Shown in pieces: positions 53,449-62,148 of a stretch of DNA of 64,000 bases. The DNA comes from Mycolicibacterium iranicum (GTDB lineage: Bacteria > Actinomycetota > Actinomycetes > Mycobacteriales > Mycobacteriaceae). Within the stretch, counting starts at the first letter, position 1, and each line of letters begins with the position of its first letter. The notes under the pieces were generated by a model, which was given only the letters and a program-made list of their open reading frames with translations, was not told where the DNA came from and made no database searches. The position numbers and the translations under genes were made by a program. The stretch is from contig NZ_LWCS01000020.1 of the NCBI RefSeq assembly GCF_001650495.1, positions 1 through 64,000 of the forward strand. The letters are read 5' to 3'.

Positions 53449-54639
53449 ATGGGCACTGATGCCGACCGGGTAGTCGAGGCCGCGCAGCGAGTCGTCGCCG
53501 AGCACGACCCGAAGTCTGTTCCGATCCCGCAATTTCTCGGCGCCTGTTACGACGCGGGCCTGTCCTGGGTGCACTTTCCCGAAGGTTTCGGGGGCCTCGG
53601 CGTGTCCCGCGGTCTGCAGGCGGTCGCCGATCGCGTGCTGCAGGGCGCGGGGGGACCGGTGCCGCTGGGACTCAACCCGATGGGCTACGGCATGGCCGCA
53701 CCCACGGTGCGCGAGCACGCCCAGACCGACGAGATCCGCAAACGGCTGCTCCGTCCGCTCGCAACAACGGAGGACATCTGGTGTCAGCTGTTCTCCGAGC
53801 CGGGGGCCGGCTCTGACCTTGCGGGTCTGGCGACGACGGCGGTCCTCGACGGAGACACCTGGATCGTCAACGGTCAGAAGGTGTGGACCAGCCTCGCGCA
53901 CCGAGCCAAGTGGGGACTGCTGCTCGCGCGCACCGATCCGAACATGCCCAAGCACAAAGGGCTGACCTACTTCGTCATCGACATGCACGGCGACGGCGTC
54001 CAGACGCGCCCGCTGCGGCAGCTGACCGGCCACGCCGAGTTCAACGAGGTCTACATGACCGATGCCCGGATCCCGGACGCGTTCCGGCTCGGCGCGGTCG
54101 GCGACGGCTGGCGGGTGGCGATGACGACGTTGATGAACGAGCGCAGCGCGCTCGGCGGCAGCGGTAATCGCCGCGGCGCAGGCACCATCTCGGATGCGGT
54201 GGCGTTGTGGACCTCGCGCCCGGACCTGCAGACCCCGGTCATGAGGGACAGGCTGGCCGGTTTGTGGCTGCGCAGCGAAGCGCAACGGCTGACGTCGGAG
54301 CGGTCCAGGGCGGCGGCCACGGTCGGTGGTCCCGGTCCGGAGGGCTCGATCGGCAAGCTCGTCGGCGCCGAACTCAACCAGCACATCTACGAGTTCTGCA
54401 TGGATCTTCTCGGGCCCGAGGGCATTCTGTACGACGGCTACGCGATGGACAGCCGCGACGGCGACGCGAGCGACTGGCGGGGCCCCATTCAGCAACGGTT
54501 CCTGCGCAGCCGCGCCAACACCATCGAAGGGGGCACCTCCGAGGTGATGCGCAACATCCTCGCCGAGCGGGTGCTCGGCCTACCGGGAGACCTGCGCGCG
54601 GACGCGGGGATGCCGTGGAAGGAGATCCCGCGTGGCTGA
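53449..54639 (+). CDS. Acyl-CoA dehydrogenase, subunit A of overlapping pair
   Basis: A 396-residue acyl-CoA dehydrogenase with WCQLFSEPGAGSDLAGL near 125, GQKVWTSLAHRAKWG near 150 and the FAD-site end block ANTIEGGTSEVMRNILAERVLGLP. In mycobacteria, pairs of adjacent FadE genes often encode hetero-tetrameric enzymes for CoA esters of steroid or branched acids. The next fadE overlaps this one by eight bases, which supports that arrangement. Substrate unknown. Confidence 0.88.
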   Translation: MGTDADRVVEAAQRVVAEHDPKSVPIPQFLGACYDAGLSWVHFPEGFGGLGVSRGLQAVADRVLQGAGGPVPLGLNPMGYGMAAPTVREHAQTDEIRKRLLRPLATTEDIWCQLFSEPGAGSDLAGLATTAVLDGDTWIVNGQKVWTSLAHRAKWGLLLARTDPNMPKHKGLTYFVIDMHGDGVQTRPLRQLTGHAEFNEVYMTDARIPDAFRLGAVGDGWRVAMTTLMNERSALGGSGNRRGAGTISDAVALWTSRPDLQTPVMRDRLAGLWLRSEAQRLTSERSRAAATVGGPGPEGSIGKLVGAELNQHIYEFCMDLLGPEGILYDGYAMDSRDGDASDWRGPIQQRFLRSRANTIEGGTSEVMRNILAERVLGLPGDLRADAGMPWKEIPRG

Positions 54640-55825
54640 TTTTGCGGGCACGGCTGATTTTCCGGGCACGGCTGAGTTCGTGTTCAGTGAGGAGCAGGGC
54701 CAGCTGCGCGCCGCCGTGCGCAAGTTCTGCGCCGACCATGTCGACGAGAGCGCCGTCCGCGGCTGGATGACCTCGGACCCTCCGTTCGACGCGAAGGTGT
54801 GGGCGCGGCTCGGCACCGAGCTCGGTGTGCTCGGCATGGCTGTCCCGGAATCCGCGGGCGGCGCCGGCGGCTCGCTGGTCGATCAGGCCGTCGCCGTGGA
54901 GCAGCTCGGCGCGGCGCTGGCCTGCGGCCCGCTGTTCGGCACGGTGTATCTGGCCATTCCGGCGCTGGTCGCGACGTCCGGCGAGGGTGATCTGCTCGGA
55001 CCGCTCGTCGAGGGAACGCGTACCGCGGCGTTCGCCGTCGCCGATGACGCGGGCGCATTCGATCCCGCCTCCGTGTCCGTCGCGGCGGTACGTACCGGCC
55101 AGGGCTGGACGCTGTCGGGAACGGTGGAGCGTGTGGTCGACGCGGGCGCGGCAGACGTTCTGCTCGTCGCGGCCAACTCCTCCGACGGGGTCGGCCTCTA
55201 CGCCGTCGAGGCCGACAGTGCCGGCGTGCAACGCATCCCGCTGACCACGCTCGACCTGACTCGACCGCAGGCCACTGTCGAGCTGGCCGATTCACCGGCG
55301 AAGCTGCTTGCCGGTCCCGAGGAGGCTGAACGCGTCATCACGCACGCGTTGCACGTCGGTGGGGCGCTGCTCGCCGTCGAGCAGGTCGGTGCGGCACAGC
55401 ATCTGCTCGATCTGTCGGTCGACTACGCGAAGAACCGGCTGCAGTTCGGCAGGCCGATCGGGTCGTTTCAGGCGGTCAAACACCGGCTCGCCGACGATCT
55501 CGTCGCACTCGAACACGCCCGCTCGACCGCCTTCCACGCGGTGTGGGCGCTTACGGACGGGTCCGATGATCCTGCGCTCGCCGTGAGCATCGCCCAGGCG
55601 ACGTGCTCGGCGGCGTTCGTCCGGGTTGCGACCGACGCCATTCAGGTCCACGGTGGTATCGGATTCACCTGGGAGCATCAGGCCCACCTGTACTACAAGC
55701 GGGCCTACACCGACGCCGCACTGCTCGGCAGTGCCGAACAGCATCGGGCCCGGGTGTCCGAGTTCGTGCTCGACGTGCCGCCCGAACGGGACGCACCCCG
55801 GGTCGCCACCGGTATGCCCAGCTGA
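54632..55825 (+). CDS. Acyl-CoA dehydrogenase, subunit B of overlapping pair
   Basis: A 397-residue acyl-CoA dehydrogenase-like protein. The C-terminal domain carries RLQFGRPIGSFQAVKHRLADDL and VHGGIGFTWEHQAHLYYKRA. It lacks the SEPGAGSD-type block of subunit A, as expected of the partner subunit in a heteromeric FadE. The start is GTG 54632 inside the preceding gene. The first 14 residues contain a duplicated ADFxGT unit from the 18-bp tandem repeat, which lengthens the N-terminus compared with homologues. Confidence 0.87.
   Translation: MADFAGTADFPGTAEFVFSEEQGQLRAAVRKFCADHVDESAVRGWMTSDPPFDAKVWARLGTELGVLGMAVPESAGGAGGSLVDQAVAVEQLGAALACGPLFGTVYLAIPALVATSGEGDLLGPLVEGTRTAAFAVADDAGAFDPASVSVAAVRTGQGWTLSGTVERVVDAGAADVLLVAANSSDGVGLYAVEADSAGVQRIPLTTLDLTRPQATVELADSPAKLLAGPEEAERVITHALHVGGALLAVEQVGAAQHLLDLSVDYAKNRLQFGRPIGSFQAVKHRLADDLVALEHARSTAFHAVWALTDGSDDPALAVSIAQATCSAAFVRVATDAIQVHGGIGFTWEHQAHLYYKRAYTDAALLGSAEQHRARVSEFVLDVPPERDAPRVATGMPS
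54635..54670 (+). repeat. 18-bp tandem duplication at the start of a fadE gene
   Basis: Two consecutive 18-base units, 54635-54652 and 54653-54670, differ at one base (GCG/CCG), giving ADFAGT then ADFPGT. The duplication lies at the junction where the two fadE genes overlap, so it lengthens the leader of subunit B without changing frame. Confidence 0.75.
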
Positions 55826-55837
55826 GAAGGGAAGCAC

Positions 55838-55960
55838 ATGTTTCGCGAACTGAGGTCCCGAACCGTTCGGCGGTATCTCGGCGCGGCGGTGATCGCCGCT
55901 GCGGCTGGAGTTGCACCGCTGGCCGCGAGCGCAGTGACGGCGCCGACGTCGCAGTACTAG
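55838..55960 (+). CDS. 40-residue exported mini-protein, unknown function
   Basis: The open frame encodes MFRELRSRTVRR, a hydrophobic Ala/Val/Leu stretch (residues 14-30), then ASA followed by the eight residues VTAPTSQY and TAG. This looks like a signal peptide with an A-x-A cleavage site and almost nothing else, so cleavage would release a short peptide. A purine-rich site (AAGGGAAG) sits six bases before the ATG. It is 12 bases after the fadE stop and seven bases before the permease start, so it is probably co-transcribed. It could instead be a decayed exported gene or a single-pass membrane peptide. Confidence 0.55.
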   Translation: MFRELRSRTVRRYLGAAVIAAAAGVAPLAASAVTAPTSQY

Positions 55961-55967
55961 GACATCG

Positions 55968-57377
55968 GTGAACCCGGTGGACCGTTTTTTCGAGATCACG
56001 GCCCGCAAGTCCACGCTGGTTACCGAGATTCGCGGTGGTGTCGTCACATTCATCGCAATGGCGTACATCATCGTGCTGAACCCCATCATCCTGTCCAGCT
56101 CTGCGGACGTCGACGGCAACGAACTCGACTTCGCTGCGGTGTCGGCGAGCACGTCGTTGGCTGCCGGTGTCATGACGATCCTGTTCGGCGTGATCGCCCG
56201 GCTTCCGTTCGCGCTCGCGGCGGGTCTCGGTCTGAACTCCTTCCTCGCGACAACAGTGGTCGGTGTCCTCACGTGGCCTGAGGCGATGGGACTTGTCGTC
56301 ATCAACGGCGTCATCATCGTGTTGCTTGCGGTAACCGGCCTGCGCCGCATGGTGTTCGAAGCGGTGCCGATGCAACTCAAACTCGCCATCACCGCGGGTA
56401 TCGGGCTGTTCATCCTGTTCATCGGGCTGGTGGATTCCGGATTCATCCAATCGACGGGGGTTCCGTCGCCACCGGTGGGGTTGGGTTCGGGCGGGCTCGG
56501 CTCCATCACGACGATCCCGACGTTGGTCTTCGTCCTGACAGTTCTGCTGACCGGCATCCTGGTGGCCCGAAAAGTGCCCGGCGGCATCCTCATCGGCCTG
56601 GTTGCCGGCACCGTCGCCGCCGTCGTGATCGAGGCGATCTGGCATCTGGGCCCGGCGACCGAGAAGGCCGGCGGATGGAGCCTGTCCGTGCCGACGCTGA
56701 CGGGGTCACCTTTTGCGATGCCCGACCTTTCGCTGGTCGGCGACGTCAGCTTCTCGGGGATAGGCCGCATCGGCGTGCTCGCGATGGTGATGCTGGTCTT
56801 CACCCTGGTTTTCGCGAACTTTTTCGACGCGATGGGCACGATGACCGGGCTTTCTCAGGACACGCGGATCGCCGCCAAGGACGGCACGTTCCCGCGGCTG
56901 CGCTCCGCGCTGGTGGTCGAGGGTGCTGGTGCCGTGGTCGGCGGGGCGACATCGTCGTCGTCGACAACGGTATTCATCGAGTCGGGCGCCGGAATTCAGG
57001 AAGGCGCGCGAACCGGGCTCGCCAACGTGGTGACGGGCGTGCTGTTCTTGGCGGCCATGTTCGTCTCACCCTTGGCGTCGATGGTGCCCACCGAAGTCGC
57101 GGCCGCCGCGCTGGTGGTCGTCGGCGCGATGATGATCTCGCACATCCGTCACGTCGATCTGTCCGAGCTGTCGGTCGCGCTCCCCGTTGTGCTGACCGTC
57201 GCAGTCATGCCGTTCAGCTATTCGATCGCCAACGGCATCGGCGTCGGATTCATCTCCTGGGCCGTCATGCGCACCGCCGTAGGGAAGGCCCGTGAGGTCA
57301 GCCCGCTCCTGTGGATCGTCGCTGTGGGTTTCGCCGTGTACTTCGCGCGCACCCCGCTGGAGTCCCTCATCGGGTAG
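55968..57377 (+). CDS. NCS2-family purine permease (AzgA-like)
   Basis: A 469-residue membrane protein with about 12-14 hydrophobic segments. The start FFEITARKSTLVTEIRGGVVTFIAMAYIIVLNP is hallmark AzgA/PbuG sequence, and ANFFDAMGTMTGLSQ and GATSSSSTTVFIESGAGIQEGARTGLANV carry the substrate-site motifs. Such carriers import adenine, guanine or hypoxanthine with protons. GTG 55968 is the only good start. It is the end of the fadE/mini-protein run and is followed by a hairpin-forming repeat. Confidence 0.92.
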   Translation: MNPVDRFFEITARKSTLVTEIRGGVVTFIAMAYIIVLNPIILSSSADVDGNELDFAAVSASTSLAAGVMTILFGVIARLPFALAAGLGLNSFLATTVVGVLTWPEAMGLVVINGVIIVLLAVTGLRRMVFEAVPMQLKLAITAGIGLFILFIGLVDSGFIQSTGVPSPPVGLGSGGLGSITTIPTLVFVLTVLLTGILVARKVPGGILIGLVAGTVAAVVIEAIWHLGPATEKAGGWSLSVPTLTGSPFAMPDLSLVGDVSFSGIGRIGVLAMVMLVFTLVFANFFDAMGTMTGLSQDTRIAAKDGTFPRLRSALVVEGAGAVVGGATSSSSTTVFIESGAGIQEGARTGLANVVTGVLFLAAMFVSPLASMVPTEVAAAALVVVGAMMISHIRHVDLSELSVALPVVLTVAVMPFSYSIANGIGVGFISWAVMRTAVGKAREVSPLLWIVAVGFAVYFARTPLESLIG

Positions 57378-57381
57378 CTCC

Positions 57382-57444
57382 CGCCGAAACTGCATTCCGC
57401 GCGGTGTTTTCCGCGAAATCAGCGCGTGGAATGCAGTTTCGGCG
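57382..57444. repeat. Long inverted repeat (17-bp perfect arms) between convergent genes
   Basis: CGCCGAAACTGCATTCC at 57382-57398 is exactly mirrored at 57428-57444, with a 29-base loop whose ends can also pair. It fills the gap between the permease stop and the reductase stop. It can form a strong hairpin on either strand and could act as a bidirectional terminator, but there is no U-run. It may be one copy of a short dispersed element. Confidence 0.7.
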
Positions 57445-57453
57445 AAGGTTGGT

Positions 57454-59064
57454 TCAGTAGACGTCGCGCAGGTAGCGGTGCGTGGTGATGAGGTTGTTGA
57501 CGTAGGCGTGGGCGCCCGCCTCGTCGAGCCCGCCTGCGGTGGCTACGACTTCGTGGAGTGCGCGGTGGACGTCCTTGGCCATGCGTTCGGCGTCGCCGCA
57601 GACGTAGAAATAGGCGCCGTCCTGCAGCCAGCGGTACAGCTCCGCACCGTTGTCCAGCATGTGGTGTTGTACATGGTCTTTGGCGGCCTGATCGCGGGAG
57701 AACGCGCAATCCAACCGCGTCAGCACACCGGACTTGTGGAAGGCGGTCAGTTCGTCGCCGTACAGGAAGTCGGTGGCGCGGTGCCGGGCGCCGAAGAACA
57801 GCCACGACTGACCCGTCGCGCCGGTTGCCTGGCGTTCCTGAAGGAAAGCCCGGAACGGGGCGATGCCGGTGCCCGGTCCCACCATGACGATCGGTGCGTC
57901 AGGAGCAGGCAGACGGAAGCTGTCGTTGGGCACCAGGTGAATTCGTGCATTCTCCGCGCGGTCGGTGAGGAACCCGGACGCGACACCGCGGTGCGCGCGT
58001 CCGCGCGCGTCGTACTCGACAGTGGCCACGGTCAGGTGGATCTGCCCGGGATGGACCAGCGGGCTGGACGCGATCGAGTAGTCCCGGTGCTGCAGCGGAC
58101 GCAGGGTGGGAAGAACTTCGTCGACGCCGAGATCGGCGAGCTGGAGCAGGTCGAGCACGTCGCGCCCGTAGAGCCAGTTCGTCAGCGCAGCAGAGTCCTC
58201 ACCGCGCAGGATCGCGGCCGCTTCGTTGTCGCGGGTGTGCGACGCCACCAGCGCCTGTAACGCGGCGGTGGGGATCCGGAGCTCGAGGTGCTCGGTGAGC
58301 AGCACACCGAGCGGCTTATCCTGTTCTGCGACGGCGTAATCGGCGCTTACACCGAAATGGCTGAGCACCGCCTCGACAAGCACGGGATCGTTGATCGGAT
58401 GCACGCCCACCGAGTCGCCCGCCCGGTAGCTGATGCCGCTGTCGGCGAGGTCGATTTCGTAGTGGCGTACCGACTTGCCGGAATCCGCTGCGGTCAGCGA
58501 CCGGTTCACCATCAGTCGGGCGGGGAACGGATTGCGCCGACTCCATCGTGAATCCTGTTGCGAGGGTTCGACTTCCGCGAGCTGCGAGTGCGACGGCGCC
58601 GAGGCCAGCTCGCCGAGGATGTTGACGACGGTGGCGGTCCAGGCTTCGGACGGCTCCTCGAAGTCCAGGTCGCAGTCGACACGGTCGATCAGTCTTCTCG
58701 CGCCGAGTTCCGCGAGACGGGCATCGACGAGCTTGGCGGCGTTGTTGAAGAACGGGTAAAAGCTGTCCCCGAGGCCGCAGACCGCGAAGGACAGATGGTC
58801 GAGACGACCTGCGCCGTCGCCGCGGAGCTCTTCCCAGAACACCTCGGCGTCGTAGGGCAACTCACCGTCTCCGTAGGTTGCCGTGATGACGACGAAATGG
58901 GTTGCCGCCGAGAGTGATTCCAGGGTGAGGTCGTTGAGGTACTGCGGTTCGACATCGATCCCGACGCCCCTGGCCGCCTGTGCGAACTTCTTGGCCACCA
59001 TCGCCGAGTTGCCGGTCTCGGTGGCGAATCCCAGAATCGGCGAGAACGTGGAATTGTCAGGCAC
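57454..59064 (-). CDS. CysJ-like diflavin (FMN/FAD) NADPH reductase
   Basis: A 536-residue protein of the cytochrome P450 reductase/sulfite reductase alpha type. The flavodoxin domain is at about 8-150 (TETGNSAMVAKKF, ATYGDGELPYDAEVFW, GLGDSFYPFFNNAAK). The FAD domain is at about 165-385 (RDYSIASSPL). The NADPH domain runs to the end (GPGTGIAPFRAFLQER, YVCGDAERMAKDV). Electrons pass NADPH to FAD to FMN; the acceptor is not encoded next door. GTG 59064 gives the proper flavodoxin start. An IdeR-like box lies about 47 bases upstream, suggesting repression by iron, which favours a role in iron or siderophore reduction. Confidence 0.87.
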   Translation of the reverse strand: MPDNSTFSPILGFATETGNSAMVAKKFAQAARGVGIDVEPQYLNDLTLESLSAATHFVVITATYGDGELPYDAEVFWEELRGDGAGRLDHLSFAVCGLGDSFYPFFNNAAKLVDARLAELGARRLIDRVDCDLDFEEPSEAWTATVVNILGELASAPSHSQLAEVEPSQQDSRWSRRNPFPARLMVNRSLTAADSGKSVRHYEIDLADSGISYRAGDSVGVHPINDPVLVEAVLSHFGVSADYAVAEQDKPLGVLLTEHLELRIPTAALQALVASHTRDNEAAAILRGEDSAALTNWLYGRDVLDLLQLADLGVDEVLPTLRPLQHRDYSIASSPLVHPGQIHLTVATVEYDARGRAHRGVASGFLTDRAENARIHLVPNDSFRLPAPDAPIVMVGPGTGIAPFRAFLQERQATGATGQSWLFFGARHRATDFLYGDELTAFHKSGVLTRLDCAFSRDQAAKDHVQHHMLDNGAELYRWLQDGAYFYVCGDAERMAKDVHRALHEVVATAGGLDEAGAHAYVNNLITTHRYLRDVY

Positions 59065-59110
59065 GCTGAAGCCGCCCCTCTCTCGACACCACGAAGTAAG
59101 TAAGCACACC

Positions 59111-59129
59111 CTTAGTTAGGTGAACCTTA
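59111..59129 (-). promoter_or_regulatory. IdeR-like iron box upstream of the diflavin reductase
   Basis: CTTAGTTAGGTGAACCTTA matches the 19-bp iron-box consensus at about 13 positions, including the GTTAGG and AACCT half-sites. It is 47 bases upstream of the reductase GTG. It is weaker than the box at eccA3, so binding is likely but unproven. Confidence 0.6.
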
Positions 59130-59158
59130 CCGGTTGGCCGGAGTTTTGTGCGTGCTCC

Positions 59159-59809
59159 CTACCGGTCCGAAAAACGGTCCGTGTCCGTCTCGATCGCCAC
59201 GCCCACGATCACCGCGCGGATCTGGCGCATGATGTCGTCGCTGGTCATCGGCTCGGGAGAGCCGTTGGCGAAGGCGAAGATCAGCCCGCCCAGATACGAT
59301 ATGACCACCGATGCCTGTTCGTCGATTAGCGCGCGGTGAAGCGGCCCGCTTCCGGACTGCGTGGCGATGACAAGGCGTTCGACGACGGCGCGGAAGCTCT
59401 CCGCCATCTCCCGGAATCCCGCGGCGATGTCGGGATCTCCTCTGGCAAGCATCGTCAGCTCGAGCCGCGCGCGGGTGCGCGACAGCTGCGGTTCCTCGCG
59501 GATGGACAGGATCTGCGCGGCCAAGACCCTGGCGATCTCGTCCCCGCTGCTGTTGAGCGCGTCCTTGAACGCCTCGGTGAACGCCTCGGCGTCGTACCGG
59601 ACGAGTTGGTCGGCGACCCCATGCAACAGCGCCGCCCTGGTCCGGTAGTAGAACGACGTGGTCCCGTCGGGAACCTGCGCGCAACGGTCCACCTTGAGGT
59701 GGCTCAGGCCTCGCGGCCCCTCCTCTGCCAACAACGCAATCGCGGCGTCGCACAGCTGGCGACGCCGCTCTGCGGCATTGGGCTTACGACGAATCTCGAC
59801 GGATGCGAT
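59159..59809 (-). CDS. TetR-family transcriptional regulator, probable non-canonical start
   Basis: A TetR regulator whose HTH is read as ERRRQLCDAAIALLAEEG..GLSHLKVDRCAQVPDGTTSFYYRT. The first in-frame ATG/GTG/TTG is a TTG at 59734, which would cut the first helix of the DNA-binding domain. The conserved sequence continues upstream with no such codon, so the likely start is ATC at 59807-59809, one base after the MFS stop, or ATT at 59792-59794. The extended product has 216 residues. The gene follows the MFS gene on the same strand and probably regulates it. A sequencing error or a remote start is the alternative explanation. Confidence 0.7.
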   Translation of the reverse strand: MASVEIRRKPNAAERRRQLCDAAIALLAEEGPRGLSHLKVDRCAQVPDGTTSFYYRTRAALLHGVADQLVRYDAEAFTEAFKDALNSSGDEIARVLAAQILSIREEPQLSRTRARLELTMLARGDPDIAAGFREMAESFRAVVERLVIATQSGSGPLHRALIDEQASVVISYLGGLIFAFANGSPEPMTSDDIMRQIRAVIVGVAIETDTDRFSDR

Positions 59810-59810
59810 C

Positions 59811-61013
59811 TTAGAGCCGAGACGCTGCGCATGGTCCGCGGCGCGGCTCCCGAGAACTGAGGGTGGTGAACCCGGTGGCCGCCGCCCCGAGCGCGATCAC
59901 CATCAGGGCGACCGCGACCCACTGCCCGCCTGACCACGCAATCCCGCCCAGCCAGCCGAAAATACTCGAACCCGAGTAATAGGCGATGGTGTAGAGCGCG
60001 GTGGCCTGCGAGCGCCCGATCTCGGCGCGGGCGGCGACCATGCTGGACGCGACAGCATGCCCGACGAAGAAGCCGATGGTCAACATCGCCACGCCCGCGA
60101 CGATCACTGTCAGCCGGTCTGCGACGGTGACAACCGCGCCGACCACGACCAAGACCCCCGCGGCGGCCAGGACCACCGCGGGACCGAAGCGCTTGCCGAG
60201 CCATCCTGTGGCCCGCGACCCGGCGGTCCCACCCAGGTAGGTCAGGAAGACCAGCGAGATGACCGCGGGCTCGAGTCCGTAGGGCGCGGCGGCCAGCCGG
60301 AACGGCAGATAGTTGAACACGGTCATCACCGCGCCGGACAACAGCATGCCGACGACGAGGATCGGCCACACCGCACGGTTGCGCAGGTGCCCCCGGATCG
60401 TCTGGAGTACGCCGTCGGATCGCCTGCCCGCTGCGGAGGCCGGGATCAGCCCGATCATCGCGACCATCATCACCGCCACCGTCACGCCCAGGACGAGGAG
60501 AGCCGTCCGCCAACCGAAACAGTTGGCGATCGGGACGGCGAGCAGGCGTCCGCTCAAGCCTCCGACCGACGTGGCCGCGATGTAGCTGCCTGCGATGGTC
60601 GCCGCCCGGGCGGGAACGGCGATGTCGTGCGAGAGCGTCATCGCGAGAGCTGGGATGCCGCCCAACGCGATTCCATGCGCCAGGCGGCCCGCAAGCATCG
60701 CTTCGAAGCTCGAGAGGAACGGCACTACGACGGCGCAGACCGCTGCGAACGCCGCAGCCGCCCGCATTGCTGTACGCAACCCCACCTGATCGGCCACCCA
60801 GGCCCACGGCAGCACCGACAACGCGAGACCCAGTGTCGCGGCCGAGATCAGCAGCGCCGCGTGCGACGCGTCCACCGCCACCTCGCGTGCGATCTGCGGC
60901 AACAGTCCCTGCGGCGCGTACATCGCGGCGAACGCGGCGAGACCGGCGCACCACAGAGTCAAGACGAGGCGACGCTCGACCGTCACCGATGCGGAACGTG
61001 GTCTGAAAGGCAC
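59811..61013 (-). CDS. MFS efflux transporter
   Basis: A 400-residue protein with about 12 membrane helices. The loop between helices 2 and 3 reads WVADQVGLRTAMR, and the overall pattern (GLLPQIAREVAVDASHAALLISAATLG) is that of YnfM/arabinose-efflux-like permeases. Such transporters expel drugs or metabolites. GTG 61013 is used, with GTG 60986 as an alternative. It is divergent from a LysR gene, its probable regulator, and directly precedes a TetR gene. Confidence 0.87.
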   Translation of the reverse strand: MPFRPRSASVTVERRLVLTLWCAGLAAFAAMYAPQGLLPQIAREVAVDASHAALLISAATLGLALSVLPWAWVADQVGLRTAMRAAAAFAAVCAVVVPFLSSFEAMLAGRLAHGIALGGIPALAMTLSHDIAVPARAATIAGSYIAATSVGGLSGRLLAVPIANCFGWRTALLVLGVTVAVMMVAMIGLIPASAAGRRSDGVLQTIRGHLRNRAVWPILVVGMLLSGAVMTVFNYLPFRLAAAPYGLEPAVISLVFLTYLGGTAGSRATGWLGKRFGPAVVLAAAGVLVVVGAVVTVADRLTVIVAGVAMLTIGFFVGHAVASSMVAARAEIGRSQATALYTIAYYSGSSIFGWLGGIAWSGGQWVAVALMVIALGAAATGFTTLSSREPRRGPCAASRL

Positions 61014-61087
61014 CCGACCATTGCACCCGACATCATTTATCGTGAGAAGGTCTAGTTTCGTCTTTCAGTTATAGGAAGCGCATATCA

Positions 61088-61963
61088 ATGCTCGAGGTGC
61101 GGGAAGCGCGGTACTTCATCGCGGTAGCCGAGGAACTGAACTTCGGCCGGGCCGCAGAGCGGCTACAGATGTCGCAACCGCCGCTGTCGTCGGCGGTCAA
61201 GGCGATCGAGAAGCGACTCGGGGTGCTGCTGCTGAACCGCACGACGCGGCACGTGGTGCTGACGTCGGCGGGAACCGTCTTTCTCGATCGCTGCCGGCGG
61301 ATGGTCGCCGCGGCAGACGACGCAGAGACAGCGGCGCGACTGGCCGCCGAAGGGCAGCTCGGCGAGCTTCGTATCGGAGCAGTGACAACAGCTTTCACGC
61401 ACGTGCTGCCGCGGGCACTGACATCCTATGGCCGTTCGCACCCGAGCGTCGACGTCACCGTGCGAGAGGTCGACACACATCTGGGCTCAGAACTGTTGCA
61501 GCGGCGCGAGATCGACATCGCCGTCGTACGCCACGGTCCCGCGCGAACCTGGCTTCGGCACGTCACGTTGACCAGCGAGCCGTTCGTGCTCGCCGCGCCG
61601 GCGGGATGGGAGCTACCTCGCGGCGTACGGACAGATCTGGGAAAGGCTGCCGATCTGCCGTGGGTCTGGATCCCACGCTCGGGCACACCTGACTACCACG
61701 ACCAGGTTGCCGCGTGCTGTCGTAACGCCGGATTCACCCCGCGCGCAAAACATCTGGCTCTGTCGATCAGCAGTCAGCTGGCGATGGTCGCCGCCGGGCT
61801 CGGGGTGGCGCTCGTCCCAGCGAGCTCTGCCGCCGTCCAGGATGGCATCACCACCACGCGCGTTCGGACTCCGCTGACCATCGCGATGAGCGCACTGTTC
61901 CGAACCGACGCCGACCTGCTCGTCGCCGAGTTCATCGACATACTCGCCGCAGCTTCCAGGTGA
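61088..61963 (+). CDS. LysR-family transcriptional regulator
   Basis: A 291-residue LTTR. The winged HTH is at residues 1-60 (MLEVREARYFIAVAEELNFGRAAERLQMSQPPLSSAVKAIEKRLG), followed by a periplasmic-binding-like effector domain (about 90-290). Divergent pairing with the MFS gene across 74 bases is the classical LTTR arrangement, so it probably controls the transporter in response to its substrate. An AGGAAG ribosome site precedes the ATG. Confidence 0.9.
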   Translation: MLEVREARYFIAVAEELNFGRAAERLQMSQPPLSSAVKAIEKRLGVLLLNRTTRHVVLTSAGTVFLDRCRRMVAAADDAETAARLAAEGQLGELRIGAVTTAFTHVLPRALTSYGRSHPSVDVTVREVDTHLGSELLQRREIDIAVVRHGPARTWLRHVTLTSEPFVLAAPAGWELPRGVRTDLGKAADLPWVWIPRSGTPDYHDQVAACCRNAGFTPRAKHLALSISSQLAMVAAGLGVALVPASSAAVQDGITTTRVRTPLTIAMSALFRTDADLLVAEFIDILAAASR

Positions 61964-62148
61964 GTTCGGCCGGATGTTCTCGAGCCACGCTGATGCCGCG
62001 CAATCCCAGCCCACCGAACAATTGACGCCCGGCACATTTGCTGCAATCGCCCGGCCGCTGTGCCGGCCGAGCGTCACGTCGGTGATGGAACGCTGACAAT
62101 AACCCCAATCCACGTCGCCGATACCGACATCGCCGTACGCTCTTGCAG

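Noticed and set aside
57382..57444. The inverted repeat as insertion-sequence ends
   Set aside because: There is no transposase between or near the arms, and the 29-base loop is too short for an element.
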